Below, in pieces: positions 46,393-60,080 of a DNA stretch of 64,000 nucleotides (position 1 is the stretch's first letter; each line of letters starts with the position of its first letter). The stretch comes from Caulobacter sp. SL161 (GTDB lineage Bacteria; Pseudomonadota; Alphaproteobacteria; Caulobacterales; Caulobacteraceae). Made by a program: the position numbers and the translations under genes. The stretch lies in the NCBI RefSeq assembly GCF_026672375.1, contig NZ_JAPPRA010000001.1, positions 868,001 through 932,000 on the forward strand, read 5' to 3'. The notes under the pieces were generated by a model. That model did no database searches. It worked only from the letters and a program-made list of their open reading frames with translations, and was not told where the DNA came from.

Positions 46393-49356
46393 ATGGCGGA
46401 CGACGCAGGCATCATCAACCAGGTCTTGACCGAGACCAGCTTCCTCTACGGCGCCAATGCGGCGTTCGTGGAGGACCTCTACGCCCAGTGGGCGGAGAAC
46501 CCGGCGTCGGTCGAGCCCTCGTGGAACGCCTTCTTCGCCAGCCTGCAGGAGCAGGCCGACCAGGTTAAGCGCGCCGCGCAAGATCCGGCCTGGACCCCCA
46601 AGAAGGTCGCCACCGTCCGTCCCGACTGGCTGTCGGCCCTCGACGGCCAGTGGGCCACCGTCGCCCCCGCCGTCGAAGCCAAGGTCTCCAAGGCCATCGA
46701 GGCCAAGGCCCCCGCCGCCAGCGCTGAAGCCGTCCGCGCCGCCACGCTGGACAGCCTGCGCGCCATCATGATGATCCGCGCCTACCGGATGCGCGGTCAC
46801 CTGGCCGCCAATCTCGATCCGCTGGGCCTGGATCCGCCCAAGGACGCCAGCGAGCTCGATCCCGCCTCGTACGGGTTCTCCGAAGCCGACTACGACCGAC
46901 CGATCTTCCTCGACTTCGTGCTGGGTCTTGAGACCGCGACCATCCGCGAGATCCTGTCGATCGTCCGCCGCACCTACTGCGGCAATGTCGGCGTGCAGTA
47001 CATGCACATCTCCGACCCGGCCGAGAAGGCCTGGCTGCAGGAGCGCATCGAGGGCCGCGACAAGGAAATCACCTTCTCCAAGGAAGGTAAGGTCGCCATC
47101 CTCAAGAAGCTGATCGAGGCCGAGGGCTTCGAGCGCTTCCTGCACAAGCGTTTCCCGGGCACCAAGCGCTTCGGCCTGGACGGCGGCGAGGCCATGGTCC
47201 CGGCGCTGGAGCAGATCATCAAGCGCGGCGGCGCCCTGGGCGTGAAGGACATCGTCCTGGGCATGCCGCACCGCGGTCGCCTGAACGTGCTGGCCGCCGT
47301 GATGGGCAAGCCCTACCACGTCATCTTCCACGAGTTCCAAGGCGGCTCGTCGGTCCCCTCGGACGTCGAGGGTTCGGGCGACGTGAAGTATCACATGGGC
47401 GCCTCGTCGGACCGTGAGTTCGACGACAACAAGGTCCACCTGTCCCTCACCGCCAACCCGTCGCACCTGGAAATCGTCAACCCTGTCGTGATCGGCAAGG
47501 CCCGCGCCAAGCAGGCCTTCACCCTGCGCGAACAGCCGGACGCCGGTCGTGGCCACGTGCTGCCGCTGCTGCTGCACGGCGACGCCGCCTTCGCCGGCCA
47601 GGGCGTTGTGGCCGAGTGCTTCACCCTGTCGGGCCTGAAGGGCTACCGCACGGGCGGCACCATCCACTTCATCGTCAATAACCAGATCGGCTTCACCACC
47701 AGCCCACGCTATTCGCGCAGCTCGCCGTACCCCAGCGACATGGCGCTGATGGTCGAGGCGCCGATCTTCCACGTGAACGGTGACGATCCCGAAGCCGTTG
47801 TCTTCGCCGCCAAGGTCTCGACCGAGTACCGGCAGAAGTTCGGCAAGGACGTGGTCATCGACATGGTCTGCTACCGTCGCTTCGGCCACAACGAAGGCGA
47901 CGATCCGACCATGACGTCGCCGCTGATGTACGCGAAGATCAAAGGCCATCCCTCGACCCGCGAACTCTATTCCAACCGCCTGATCGGCGAGGGCGTCATC
48001 ACCCAGGCCGACTGCGACGGCTGGGTTTCGGAGTTCGAGAAGTTCCTCGACGCCGAGTTCGACGCCGGCAAGACCTACAAGCCCAACAAGGCCGACTGGC
48101 TGGACGGCAAGTGGGCGGGCCTCACCCTGCCGGGCGACGAGGATCGCCGCGGCAAGACCGCCTTCCCCAAGACCCGCCTGCTGGAACTGGGCCGTCTGAT
48201 CACCACGATCCCCGAGCGGATCGACGCCCACAAGACCGTGCGCCGCGCCATCGAGAACCGTCGCGACGCGTTCGAGAAGGGCGAGGGCATCGACTGGGGC
48301 GCGGCTGAGCACCTGGCCTTCGCCACCCTGCTGGACGAAGGTATCCCCGTCCGCCTGTCGGGCCAGGACTCCGTGCGCGGCACCTTCACCCAGCGCCATT
48401 CGGACATCATCGATCAGAAGACCGAAGAACACTACACGCCGCTGAACAACATCCGGCCGGGCCAGGCGCACTACGAAGTGATCGACTCGGCCCTGTCGGA
48501 AGAGGCGGTGCTGGGCTTCGAATACGGCTTCTCGCTGGCCGAGCCGAACACCCTGACCCTGTGGGAAGGTCAGTTCGGCGACTTCGTGAACGGCGCCCAG
48601 GTGGTGATCGACCAGTTCATCAGCTCGGGCGAGCGCAAGTGGCTGCGGATGAGCGGCCTCGTCATGCTGCTGCCGCACGGCTACGAAGGCCAGGGTCCCG
48701 AGCACAGCTCGGCGCGTCTGGAGCGCTTCCTGCAGTCGTGCGCCGAAGACAACATGCAGGTCGTCAACTGCACCACGCCGGCCAACTACTTCCACGCCCT
48801 GCGTCGCCAGATGCACCGCGAGTTCCGCAAGCCGCTGATCGTGATGGCGCCCAAGAGCCTGCTGCGCCACAAGCGCGCGGTCTCGAACCTGGCGGACTTC
48901 GCCGAAGGTTCGGCCTTCCACCGCGTGATGGTGGACGGCGCCGAGGCCGGCTGCGACGTGGGCGGCATCACGCTGAAGAGCGATGATCAGATCAAGCGGG
49001 TCATCGTCTGCTCGGGCAAGGTCTATTTCGACCTCGTCGATCAGCGCGCCAAGCTTGGCCGCGACGATGTTTATCTGCTGCGTCTGGAGCAGTTCTATCC
49101 GTGGCCGATGAAGTCGCTGATGAACGTGCTCTCGCGCTTCAAGAACGCCGACCTGATCTGGTGTCAGGAAGAGCCCCGCAACATGGGTGGCTGGACGTTC
49201 GTTGATCCGTGGCTGGAGCTGACGCTGGACAAGCTGGACATCAAGGCCAAGCGCGCCAAGTACGTCGGCCGCCCGGCCTCGGCCTCGACGGCCGCCGGTC
49301 TGATGAGCCGCCATCTGAAAGAGCTCGAAACCTTCCTCAACGAGGCCTTCGCGTAA
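46393..49356 (+). CDS. sucA: 2-oxoglutarate dehydrogenase E1 component
   Basis: 987 aa, slightly longer than the E. coli enzyme. N-terminal segment [20 protein letters not shown], thiamine-diphosphate domain with [12 protein letters not shown] and [12 protein letters not shown], catalytic-core [10 protein letters not shown], and C-terminal [20 protein letters not shown]. Oxidative decarboxylation of 2-oxoglutarate with SucB and Lpd. ATG 46393 with AAGGCG upstream. Confidence 0.98.
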   Translation: MADDAGIINQVLTETSFLYGANAAFVEDLYAQWAENPASVEPSWNAFFASLQEQADQVKRAAQDPAWTPKKVATVRPDWLSALDGQWATVAPAVEAKVSKAIEAKAPAASAEAVRAATLDSLRAIMMIRAYRMRGHLAANLDPLGLDPPKDASELDPASYGFSEADYDRPIFLDFVLGLETATIREILSIVRRTYCGNVGVQYMHISDPAEKAWLQERIEGRDKEITFSKEGKVAILKKLIEAEGFERFLHKRFPGTKRFGLDGGEAMVPALEQIIKRGGALGVKDIVLGMPHRGRLNVLAAVMGKPYHVIFHEFQGGSSVPSDVEGSGDVKYHMGASSDREFDDNKVHLSLTANPSHLEIVNPVVIGKARAKQAFTLREQPDAGRGHVLPLLLHGDAAFAGQGVVAECFTLSGLKGYRTGGTIHFIVNNQIGFTTSPRYSRSSPYPSDMALMVEAPIFHVNGDDPEAVVFAAKVSTEYRQKFGKDVVIDMVCYRRFGHNEGDDPTMTSPLMYAKIKGHPSTRELYSNRLIGEGVITQADCDGWVSEFEKFLDAEFDAGKTYKPNKADWLDGKWAGLTLPGDEDRRGKTAFPKTRLLELGRLITTIPERIDAHKTVRRAIENRRDAFEKGEGIDWGAAEHLAFATLLDEGIPVRLSGQDSVRGTFTQRHSDIIDQKTEEHYTPLNNIRPGQAHYEVIDSALSEEAVLGFEYGFSLAEPNTLTLWEGQFGDFVNGAQVVIDQFISSGERKWLRMSGLVMLLPHGYEGQGPEHSSARLERFLQSCAEDNMQVVNCTTPANYFHALRRQMHREFRKPLIVMAPKSLLRHKRAVSNLADFAEGSAFHRVMVDGAEAGCDVGGITLKSDDQIKRVIVCSGKVYFDLVDQRAKLGRDDVYLLRLEQFYPWPMKSLMNVLSRFKNADLIWCQEEPRNMGGWTFVDPWLELTLDKLDIKAKRAKYVGRPASASTAAGLMSRHLKELETFLNEAFA

Positions 49357-49415
49357 GCGAAGGGCTCGTACCCAAGAAACCCGCCGGACCAAGCAAGAGA
49401 GACTCGGAAAGCCCC

Positions 49416-50633
<1,218 letters not shown>

Positions 50634-50644
50634 GAGACCTTTCG

Positions 50645-50680
50645 GAAGCCCGCCTCACGGCGGGCTTCTTGGCTTTTGGC
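50645..50680 (+). terminator. Terminator after sucB
   Basis: GAAGCCCGCC (50645-50654) / GGCGGGCTTC (50659-50668), TCAC loop, followed by TTGGCTTTTGG. The T-rich part overlaps the TTG start of the next gene. Confidence 0.75.
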
Positions 50681-51038
50681 GGAGGCGCCCCTGTCCAAGG
50701 ATACGCTCTACCTGCTTCGGGCCGGTTTCCCGGACATGGACAAGGTCTGGATCTGTCCTGATTGCGCGATGATGGAAGGCTATCTGGCCTATTACCCGCA
50801 TCTGCGCGACGCGCTCGACATCGTCTATGTCGACTATGCCCGGCCGCGCGCGGACCTGTTCGAGCGTCTGGGCGAGGCGCATCAGAACGCGCCGACCCTG
50901 ATCTTGGCCGAAGCCGCTGAGGACGCCGGGCCCTACGGCGAAATCCAGTCCGCCAATGGACTGAGCTTCCTTTCGGACGCGCGTCCGATCATCCGCTATC
51001 TGGCCGACAAACACGGCGTCGCCCCACCCCATCCCTGA
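50676..51038 (+). CDS. DUF3088 protein
   Basis: 120 aa, thioredoxin-like fold family: DTLYLLRAGFPDMDKVWICP with CPDC (about 27-30), and ARPIIRYLADKHG near the end. Start codon uncertain: TTG 50676 lies inside the sucB terminator tail; CTG 50691 has a better Shine-Dalgarno (GGAGG at 50681-50685) and matches the usual N-terminus SKDTLYLL. Function unknown. Confidence 0.75.
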   Translation: MAEAPLSKDTLYLLRAGFPDMDKVWICPDCAMMEGYLAYYPHLRDALDIVYVDYARPRADLFERLGEAHQNAPTLILAEAAEDAGPYGEIQSANGLSFLSDARPIIRYLADKHGVAPPHP

Positions 51039-51055
51039 GGGCGAAGGAGGGCGCG

Positions 51056-51889
51056 TCAGTCCGGCCGTGGGCCGGGCCAGACCGTCCGGAAGGCCTTCAG
51101 CGCCGCCGGGTGGTAGATCGTGCTGTGCTGCTCATGCTGCATCGGATCGTAGACCAGGGTCAGGCCCGCAGGCTTGGCGGCGCCGATCGCCGCCACGATC
51201 TTGTCGACGCCCTCCTGCATCGTCGATCCCTCGTCGCCGATGGTCAGGTACAGCTTGCGGGCGCCAAGGGCCGGCCACCGGGTGATGTCGGCCGCCGCGC
51301 CCCGCGCCAGCGCCTGGTCGCTCCACCACAGGCTGGGACTGGCGGCGATATAGGCGTCGAACAGGGTCGGCTGCTTGAGCAGGGTCTCGATCACGAACAG
51401 GCCGGCCAGGCTCTCGCCGATGATCGCGCTCTCGCCGTTCGTGCGGTAGCGGGCCGCCACCCAAGGCTTGAGCTCCTCGGACAGAAAGCGGCGATAGGCG
51501 GCCGAACCGCCCATGGTCGGGAAGTCGGCCTTCTCCTGGGCGACGGAGGAGGTGTGGGTCAGATCATGACGTCGATCGACCCCTTCGATCCCGACGACAA
51601 TCATCTCCCTATAGGTCCAGGACAGCTCGCCCAGTTGCGCCAAGCCGACGATATGCGGGAAGTCCTCCCGCTCGCCGCCGTCCAGGAGGAACAACACCGG
51701 ATAGGTCTTGCCTGAGGTCGCGTAGTCGGTCGGGGTGTGGACGTTGATGCGCCGCATCTGTCCAAGGACCTTGGACTCCAGGGTCGTTGATCGCCCGATG
51801 ATGATCGGCGCCTCATCGAAGGCGTAAGCCATTGCGGGCGCCGTGCACGCGCAAAACAGGGTGATGGCCAGGGCTGCAGATTTCAGCAC
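51056..51889 (-). CDS. Secreted alpha/beta-hydrolase esterase (Fes/IroE-like)
   Basis: 277 aa from GTG 51889, which starts a good signal peptide (LKSAALAITLFCACTAPAMA); GTG 51916 is an alternative. Esterase D/Fes-type fold: PVLFLLDGGERED, nucleophile Ser in IIGESLAGLF, catalytic His near the C-terminus in MQHEQHST. Relatives hydrolyse siderophores or acyl esters. It interrupts the sucAB-lpd set on the opposite strand. Confidence 0.82.
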   Translation of the reverse strand: MLKSAALAITLFCACTAPAMAYAFDEAPIIIGRSTTLESKVLGQMRRINVHTPTDYATSGKTYPVLFLLDGGEREDFPHIVGLAQLGELSWTYREMIVVGIEGVDRRHDLTHTSSVAQEKADFPTMGGSAAYRRFLSEELKPWVAARYRTNGESAIIGESLAGLFVIETLLKQPTLFDAYIAASPSLWWSDQALARGAAADITRWPALGARKLYLTIGDEGSTMQEGVDKIVAAIGAAKPAGLTLVYDPMQHEQHSTIYHPAALKAFRTVWPGPRPD

Positions 51890-52131
51890 GTCGCGAAGGT
51901 CTCCGGATGCGTTCACCCACGCTAGAGCGTGTCGGTCTAGCCGGGGAAGAGGCGTCCATTCCCCGAAGCGCCCAATCTCCTTGGTTTTCAAGGGGCGGGC
52001 GTCGAAAGCGGGTTCCGTTTTATCCGGGTTCCCTCTAAGGAACACGCGCCTCCAGAGGTCTGACAAAGCGGCCGGCGAGGCCCTACATTTGTCCGGCGCC
52101 GCATATGGCGCGTCCTGAAGGCGATAGACCC

Positions 52132-53532
52132 ATGGCTCAGTACGACGTCGTCATCATCGGTGGCGGTCCTGGTGGCTATAACGCGGCGATCCGCGCCGGC
52201 CAGCTGGGCCTGAAGGTCGCGATCGTCGAAGGCCGCGGCAAGCTGGGCGGCACCTGCCTGAACGTCGGCTGCATGCCCTCCAAGGCCCTGCTGCACGCCT
52301 CGGAGCTGTACGCCGCCGCGACGGGTCCCGAGTTCGCCAAGCTGGGCATCGAGGTGAAGCCCAAGCTGAACTTGTCCCAGATGATGGCCCAGAAGGCCGA
52401 GAGCGTCGAAGCCCTGACCAAGGGCGTCGAGTTCCTGATGAAGAAGAACAAGGTCGAGTACCACAAGGGCTGGGGCCGGATTGAAGGCGTCGGCAAGGTC
52501 GTGGTGAAGGCCGAGGACGGCTCGGAAACCACCCTCGAAACCAAGAACATCGTGATCGCCACAGGCTCGGAGCCCACCCCGCTGCCGGGCGTGAGCGTCG
52601 ACAACAAGCGCATCATCGACTCGACCGGCGCCCTGTCGCTGCCCGAAGTGCCCAAGCGTCTGGTGGTCGTCGGCGCCGGCGTGATCGGCCTGGAACTGGG
52701 TTCGGTCTGGAAGCGCCTGGGCGCGGAAGTCACCGTGGTCGAGTACCTGGACCGCATCCTGCCGGGCACCGACACTGAAGTGGCCAACGCCTTCCAGAAG
52801 ATCCTGGTCAAGCAAGGCTTCAAGTTCCAGCTGGGCGCCAAGGTCACGGGCGCTGAAGCCGGCGCCAAGGGCGTGAAGCTGAGCTTCGAGCCGGTCGCCG
52901 GCGGCGAGGCCCAGACGATCGAGGCCGACTACGTGCTGGTCGCCATCGGCCGTCGCCCGTACACCCAAGGCCTGGGCCTGGAGACGGTCGGCATTACGCC
53001 CGACAAGCGCGGCATGATCGCCAACGACCACTTCAAGACCGGCGTCGCCGGCGTGTGGGTGATCGGTGACGTCACCTCGGGTCCGATGCTGGCCCACAAG
53101 GCCGAGGACGAGGGCGTGGCCTGCATCGAGATGATCGCTGGCAAGGCCGGCCACGTGAACTACGGCATCATCCCGGGCGTGGTTTACACCAGCCCCGAGG
53201 TGGCCACGGTCGGCAAGACCGAGGACGAACTCAAGGCCGAGGGTGTCGCCTACAAGGTTGGCAAGTTCCCGTTCCTGGCCAACAGCCGCGCCAAGATCAA
53301 CCACGAGACCGACGGCTTCGTGAAGATCCTGGCCGACGCCAAGACCGACCGCATTCTGGGCGCCCACATGGTCGGCCCGAACGTCGGCGACATGATCGCC
53401 GAGTACTGCGTGGCCATGGAGTTCGGCGGCGCTTCGGAAGACGTGGCCCGCACCTGCCACCCCCACCCGACCCGCTCGGAAGCCCTGCGCCAGGCGGCCA
53501 TGGGGGTCGAAGGCTGGACGATGCAGGCGTAG
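52132..53532 (+). CDS. lpd: Dihydrolipoamide dehydrogenase (E3)
   Basis: 466 aa. FAD site [20 protein letters not shown], redox disulfide [16 protein letters not shown] site [16 protein letters not shown], and C-terminal active-site [13 protein letters not shown]. Reoxidises lipoyl groups of the 2-oxoglutarate (and perhaps pyruvate) dehydrogenase complex. Start ATG 52132; separate transcription unit because of the inverted esterase gene upstream. Confidence 0.97.
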   Translation: MAQYDVVIIGGGPGGYNAAIRAGQLGLKVAIVEGRGKLGGTCLNVGCMPSKALLHASELYAAATGPEFAKLGIEVKPKLNLSQMMAQKAESVEALTKGVEFLMKKNKVEYHKGWGRIEGVGKVVVKAEDGSETTLETKNIVIATGSEPTPLPGVSVDNKRIIDSTGALSLPEVPKRLVVVGAGVIGLELGSVWKRLGAEVTVVEYLDRILPGTDTEVANAFQKILVKQGFKFQLGAKVTGAEAGAKGVKLSFEPVAGGEAQTIEADYVLVAIGRRPYTQGLGLETVGITPDKRGMIANDHFKTGVAGVWVIGDVTSGPMLAHKAEDEGVACIEMIAGKAGHVNYGIIPGVVYTSPEVATVGKTEDELKAEGVAYKVGKFPFLANSRAKINHETDGFVKILADAKTDRILGAHMVGPNVGDMIAEYCVAMEFGGASEDVARTCHPHPTRSEALRQAAMGVEGWTMQA

Positions 53533-53582
53533 GCGCAGGCGTCGTCGCTCCGCCGTCGGAACGACATTCCTTTTGTTCTTGG

Positions 53583-53622
53583 GAACGGCGGAGTTCGCGA
53601 TGCGAGCTCCGCCGTTCTCGTT
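53583..53622 (+). terminator. Hairpin terminator after lpd
   Basis: GAACGGCGGAG (53583-53593) / CTCCGCCGTTC (53607-53617), 13-nt loop, followed by TCGTTT. T-tract is weak. Confidence 0.62.
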
Positions 53623-53700
53623 TAGATCCCGGGGCGGCGGTGATGCGTCCACAGAAAAAGGCTGAATTCACATTGGATGTGCATGCGTCGTGGCGGCCGC

Positions 53701-53789
53701 CCTCGCCCTTCGACGAGCTCAGGGCGAGGACGACTGTTGGCCTCGGTTCGCGCAAAATCCTCATCCGGAGCTTGTCGAAGGACGAGGAT
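53701..53789. repeat. Inverted pair of REP-like elements
   Basis: Copy 1 (53701-53729): CCTCGCCCT ... AGGGCGAGG with TTCGACGAGCTC inside. Copy 2 (53758-53789): ATCCTC ... GAGGAT with GAGCTTGTCGAA, the reverse complement of TTCGACAAGCTC. A TTCGACRAGCTC core in dispersed intergenic repeats is common in alphaproteobacteria. Confidence 0.7.
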
Positions 53790-53833
53790 TTCCAATCCGC
53801 GTGAGCGCCCACGTTCAACGCGAATACAGCCAA

Positions 53834-53866
53834 GAAAAAGGCCCCGCCTCCTGAGGAAGCGGGGCC
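53834..53866 (-). terminator. Terminator of chemoreceptor gene
   Basis: GGCCCCGC (53840-53847) / GCGGGGCC (53859-53866); on the minus strand followed by CTTTTTC. It lies 68 bp beyond the chemoreceptor stop. Confidence 0.78.
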
Positions 53867-53933
53867 AGTCTGTTTTTCGAGGGGAGGAACCCCGCCAGAG
53901 GGGGGCGGCGGGGCTTACGCGTACTAAACCGGT

Positions 53934-55943
53934 TTAGAACTCTTCCCAGTCGTCGCTGGACGACGCCCCGACGGCCTGGGCCAGCTTGGCCTGGGCGGCG
54001 GCCACCGGATTGACCCCCGGACGGCTGGTGGCGCTGGCGAGGGCGGGACCCTTGGTCACTGGGGCCGGAGCGGGCTCCGAGGCGCGAGGCGATGCGGGCG
54101 GCGGGGCGACCGAGCGGCTGGCGTGCCTGGAGCCGCCGGCGGCCGCCACGCTCGCCGCGCCCTTGACCCGGAACTTCGCGATCATCTGCATCAGGTTGCC
54201 GGCCTCGTTCTTCAGCGCGTGCGAGGCGGCGGTGGACTGTTCGACCATGGCGGCGTTCTGCTGAACGGTCTGGTCCATCTGGTTGACGGCGGCGTTGACC
54301 TCGTTCAGGCCCGTGGCCTGCTCCTGACCCGAGGCCGCGATCTCGCCGACCAAGGCGTCGATCTCGCCGACCTTGACCACGATCGACTGCAACGCCTCGC
54401 CGGTTTGGCCGACCATGGCCACGCCCTGATTGACCTGCTGGGACGAGGTCGAGATCAGGGTCTTGATCTCCTTGGCCGCATCGGCCGAGCGCTGGGCCAG
54501 GGCCCGGACTTCCTGGGCGACGACAGCGAAACCCCGGCCGGCTTCACCGGCGCGCGCGGCCTCGACACCGGCGTTCAGCGCCAGCAGGTTGGTCTGGAAG
54601 GCGATCTCGTCGATGACGCCGATGATCTGGCTGATCGACTGCGACGACTTTTCGATCTGGTTCATCGCATCGACGGCGTTGCGGACCACGACGCTGGAAC
54701 GCTCGGCGTCCGAACGGGTTGAACCGACCACCTTGCTGGCTTCCATGGCGCCGGCCGACGAGCGGCGCACCGTGGCGGTGATCTCGTCCAGGGCGGCGGC
54801 GGTTTCCTCCAGGCTGGCGGCCTGCTGCTCGCTGCGGCGCGACAGGTCGTCGGCGGCCGAGGCGATTTCGTCCGAGCCTGCGCCGATGCTGCTCGCGGCG
54901 TGGACAATCGTGCCCATGGCCTCTTCCAACTGGGCGATGGCGCCGTTGAAATCGCTCTGCAGGCGCTTGTAGGCCTCGGGGAACTGCTGATCCAGGCGGT
55001 AGGTCAGGTCGCCGTCCGACAGGCGGGCCAGGCCGCCGGCGATGGCTTCCATGACCATGGCCTGTTCCTTGGCGGCGGCTTCGGCCAGTTCCTGGTTGCG
55101 ACGACGCTCGCCCTCGACCTCGGCATTGGCGCGCTGCTGGGCGGCCTCGGCGGTGCGCAGGGCTACGGCGTTGTCCTTGAACACCTGGACCGAGCGGGCC
55201 ATCGCGCCGACCTCGTCCTTGCGCTCGGCGCCCCGCACTTCGACGTCCACGGAGCCCTGGGCCAGAATGTCCATCGTCTTGGCGGTGGCGATCAGCGGGG
55301 CCGCGATCTTCCGCGAGCCGATCCAGAGCGCGAACGCCAGAGCGCTCGCGACCGCCAGAAGACCGAGCACCAGACTGAAGGTGCGGCCTTGGTCAGCCTC
55401 CCGGTCGATCTTGGCCACGAGGGCTTCAGTCTGAGCGGCATGGCCGGTTAAGTACTTTTCAACGTCCGTCTTGAGGTTCGCGATCTCGGGGTCGATCACC
55501 GCCATGACCATCATGCCGGCCTCGTCTACGTCTTGCAGACCCATATCCGCGCCCTGCCGAGCGCTGGTGTAGATCTTTTCCAGACGCGCGCCGAAGTCCT
55601 TGGTGACCTTATCAGCGGTAGGATCCACGACGTTGATGCCGCGCAGCTTGTCTTTGGCGGTCTTGTAGGCGGCGTCGAGTTCCGCGCTGGCTTCCGTGGC
55701 TTCCTTGGACGTTCCCTGGCTCGCGACGACGCGATAGGCCGCATAGCCGAGGGTCACAACGCGACGATTGAATTCCGCAGCCTCGAGCTGGGCGGGCGCG
55801 CGCTCGTTGATGAGCATCGAGCGGATGGCTTCGGCTTTGCGCGACTCTACGAATGAAGCGCCCACCAGAGCCAGGCTCACGATGGTCAGCGCGATGGCCG
55901 GCAGCGCCACCTTTGTCGAAATCTTCAGGTCGTCGAGTTTCAT
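53934..55943 (-). CDS. Methyl-accepting chemotaxis protein
   Basis: 669 aa. TM1 about 12-32, periplasmic helical sensor about 33-185, TM2 about 186-208 ([20 protein letters not shown]), HAMP domains, and an MA signalling domain with the hairpin tip [20 protein letters not shown]. The C-terminus DDWEEF is a CheR/CheB-docking type pentapeptide (WEEF). Ligand unknown. ATG 55943 after GAGG. A near-consensus CtrA box lies upstream. Confidence 0.93.
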   Translation of the reverse strand: MKLDDLKISTKVALPAIALTIVSLALVGASFVESRKAEAIRSMLINERAPAQLEAAEFNRRVVTLGYAAYRVVASQGTSKEATEASAELDAAYKTAKDKLRGINVVDPTADKVTKDFGARLEKIYTSARQGADMGLQDVDEAGMMVMAVIDPEIANLKTDVEKYLTGHAAQTEALVAKIDREADQGRTFSLVLGLLAVASALAFALWIGSRKIAAPLIATAKTMDILAQGSVDVEVRGAERKDEVGAMARSVQVFKDNAVALRTAEAAQQRANAEVEGERRRNQELAEAAAKEQAMVMEAIAGGLARLSDGDLTYRLDQQFPEAYKRLQSDFNGAIAQLEEAMGTIVHAASSIGAGSDEIASAADDLSRRSEQQAASLEETAAALDEITATVRRSSAGAMEASKVVGSTRSDAERSSVVVRNAVDAMNQIEKSSQSISQIIGVIDEIAFQTNLLALNAGVEAARAGEAGRGFAVVAQEVRALAQRSADAAKEIKTLISTSSQQVNQGVAMVGQTGEALQSIVVKVGEIDALVGEIAASGQEQATGLNEVNAAVNQMDQTVQQNAAMVEQSTAASHALKNEAGNLMQMIAKFRVKGAASVAAAGGSRHASRSVAPPPASPRASEPAPAPVTKGPALASATSRPGVNPVAAAQAKLAQAVGASSSDDWEEF

Positions 55944-56013
55944 CTAGGCCTCGTCATGAACGGGCGCGGGACGAAAGCGCGCTGTTCTGGACCTTAGAAA
56001 CGTCCTTGCGCGG

Positions 56014-56028
56014 TAAAATCGCGGTTAA
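56014..56028 (-). promoter_or_regulatory. Candidate CtrA-binding site upstream of the chemoreceptor
   Basis: Minus strand TTAA-N7-TTTA (TTAACCGCGATTTTACC), one mismatch to the CtrA consensus TTAA-N7-TTAA, about 70 bp before ATG 55943. Chemotaxis genes in Caulobacter are commonly under CtrA control. Confidence 0.4.
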
Positions 56029-56118
56029 TGCGCGTGCGAGCGACGACGTTTAGCGACAGTCTGACGCACCCGGGTCAGGCCCGTTCCCCATCTTGCCGGG
56101 AGGGCCGGCCTTGGTCCC

Positions 56119-57033
56119 TCAAGCCTTGGGATGAGCGGCCTGATAGGCGGCCAGCAGGCCAGCGGCGTCGACCTGCGTGTAGCGCTGGGTGGTCGACAAC
56201 GAGGCGTGACCCAGAAGGTCTTGGATCGCCCGGAGATCGGCGCCGGCGCCCAAGAGGTGGGTGGCGAACGCATGTCGGAAGGCGTGCGGCGTGACGCGGT
56301 CCGACAGTCCAAGTCGCCCGCGCAAGGTCTGGACCAGCCCTTGGACGTGGCGCGGCGACAGCGGCCCTCCGCGCTTGGCGCGGAACAGGGGCTCATCGGG
56401 GCCGAGCCGGAACGGAAGTTCGTCCAGATAGACTCCGACAGCGTCGCGAACGGCGTCAAGCACAGGCACGATCCGGGTCTTGCCGCCCTTGCCCGTGATC
56501 CGCAGGGCGCCGGCCAGCGGCGTGTCGCTGATACGCAGAGACAGCGCCTCGCTGATCCGCAGGCCGCAGCCCCACAGCAGGGTCAGCACCGCCCCGTCGC
56601 GCGCCGTCTCCCAAGGCTCGCGCTCGGTGTCCTCGGCCGCCTCGGTGATCAGGTCGCGCGCCTGATCCTCGGACACCGGTCGCGGCAGGCCGACCTTCAG
56701 GCGGGGGCCTCGGACCAGCTCCACGGCGGCGTTCGCCACGCCATGGCGCTGATCCAGGTAGCGATGAAAGGCGCGGATCGACGACAGCGCCTGGGACAGG
56801 GAACGCGGCGCCAAGGCTTTCTCGCCCTGACGACGGAACGCCAGATAGCCGCGCAGGTCCGCCGCCGAGATCACGCCCATCGTGGCAAGGCTCAACGTCT
56901 CGCCCCGATGAGTCTCGAGAAAGTTCAGATAGGCTAGAACATTGTCGCCATAGGCCCGCACGGTGCGCGGCGAAGCCCGGCGCTCCAGCGTCAGGTGATC
57001 CAGCCAGGCGGCGTAGGCCTGGCGGGCGCTCAC
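56119..57033 (-). CDS. xerC: Tyrosine recombinase XerC
   Basis: 304 aa from GTG 57033, overlapping the upstream stop by 4 bp (GTGA). N-terminal SAM-like core-binding domain (1-95) and catalytic domain with Arg in GCGLRISEALSL, HAFRHAFATHLLGAG (His-x-x-Arg), LGHASLSTTQRYTQ (His and nucleophilic Tyr). Resolves chromosome dimers at dif with XerD. The GTG start avoids a long non-homologous leader. Confidence 0.93.
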   Translation of the reverse strand: MSARQAYAAWLDHLTLERRASPRTVRAYGDNVLAYLNFLETHRGETLSLATMGVISAADLRGYLAFRRQGEKALAPRSLSQALSSIRAFHRYLDQRHGVANAAVELVRGPRLKVGLPRPVSEDQARDLITEAAEDTEREPWETARDGAVLTLLWGCGLRISEALSLRISDTPLAGALRITGKGGKTRIVPVLDAVRDAVGVYLDELPFRLGPDEPLFRAKRGGPLSPRHVQGLVQTLRGRLGLSDRVTPHAFRHAFATHLLGAGADLRAIQDLLGHASLSTTQRYTQVDAAGLLAAYQAAHPKA

Positions 57034-57710
57034 AGGACGGGCCAGCGTTCGGCCGTCCGCTCGACGACGCGGGCCAGGAAGTTGACCAGTTCGGTGCCCA
57101 TGTCCGGCGTGAAGCCTTCGGGGTCGGTCGAGCCGAAGGCGATCAGCGCCTCGCGACGGGGCTCCCAGATCGCCATACGGACGATCGCCATGCTGCGAAT
57201 CGTCTCGGCCTTGTCGTCGAACAGCGGCAGGGCCGGGGCGAAGAAGCCCATGCGCGCGATGGGCGCGTCGCCCAGCAGCATATCGACCTGACTCTCCGCC
57301 AGGGCCCGCCAACCGGCCGGGACGCGGCTGGGGCCTTCCAGGGCGATCACGCCGGCGGCATGTCCGAAGCGCAACTGCGCCATCTCATCGACACGGCGGG
57401 CGAGGTCGGAATGGTTGCGGGCGTCGAGCATGTCGATGACCGCAGCGTGGGTCTGGGCCTGGGCGGAGTAGTTGGCGCGCGCATTGGCCTCGATGGCTTG
57501 CCGGACGCTGGCCTCGCGGCGATGGGCGGCGGCGGCGCGGGCCAGGGCGCGCGGGCCAAAGTCGACAACGTTGGCCGCGTCGACCCGCAGGCCCAGCTCG
57601 CCCAGCAGGCTTTCGTCCTGGCGTAGAAATTCCGGCTCGGTGCGGAGGAAGTCACGCACGCTTTCGGGGTCCACGACCATCGTCCTGGTCGCTCGCGTCG
57701 CGTCGCTCAT
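57030..57710 (-). CDS. DUF484 family protein
   Basis: 226 aa: SVRDFLRTEPEFLRQDESLL at the N-terminus and a GAF-like C-terminal half (DMLDARNHSDLARRVDEMAQ; REALIAFGSTDPEGF). DUF484 proteins are commonly encoded next to xerC. Translationally coupled to xerC. Function unknown. Confidence 0.9.
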   Translation of the reverse strand: MSDATRATRTMVVDPESVRDFLRTEPEFLRQDESLLGELGLRVDAANVVDFGPRALARAAAAHRREASVRQAIEANARANYSAQAQTHAAVIDMLDARNHSDLARRVDEMAQLRFGHAAGVIALEGPSRVPAGWRALAESQVDMLLGDAPIARMGFFAPALPLFDDKAETIRSMAIVRMAIWEPRREALIAFGSTDPEGFTPDMGTELVNFLARVVERTAERWPVL

Positions 57711-57835
57711 CTCGTCCCCACCCGCTCCAGACTCAAGGCGACCAGATGAAGCGCCAAGACGGTTAACACCGGCTTGATGACGCCACGACGCGGTGCTCTC
57801 GACCTGGGGACGGTTTCGCGGCAGAAGCTCACGCT

Positions 57836-59995
<2,160 letters not shown>

Positions 59996-60014
59996 GCGGG
60001 TCGCGGGCGTTCAG

Positions 60015-60057
60015 ACAACAAAAAATCCCCGGAGCGAGCCGCCCCGGGGATTTCTGG
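60015..60057. terminator. Bidirectional terminator between priA and the TerC gene
   Basis: AAATCCCCGG (60023-60032) / CCGGGGATTT (60044-60053), loop of 11 nt; AAAAA to the left gives a T-tract on the minus strand, ATTTCTGG on the right. Confidence 0.8.
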
Positions 60058-60080
60058 TCAAATCGCCTAAGCCGAGAACC

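Larger units (their letters stand above)
53533..53933. other. Gene-free region with terminators and REP-like repeats
   Basis: 401 bp without a gene. It contains, in order, a hairpin after lpd (53583-53617), an inverted pair of REP-like elements (53701-53789) and the terminator of the chemoreceptor gene (53834-53866). Confidence 0.75.

Noticed and set aside
46216..49392. Very long minus-strand open frame (about 1,058 codons) opposite sucA
   Set aside because: It lies wholly antisense to the clear sucA coding frame; long antisense frames are common in high-GC DNA, and the translation shows no domains, only His/Gln/Val-rich codon shadow.
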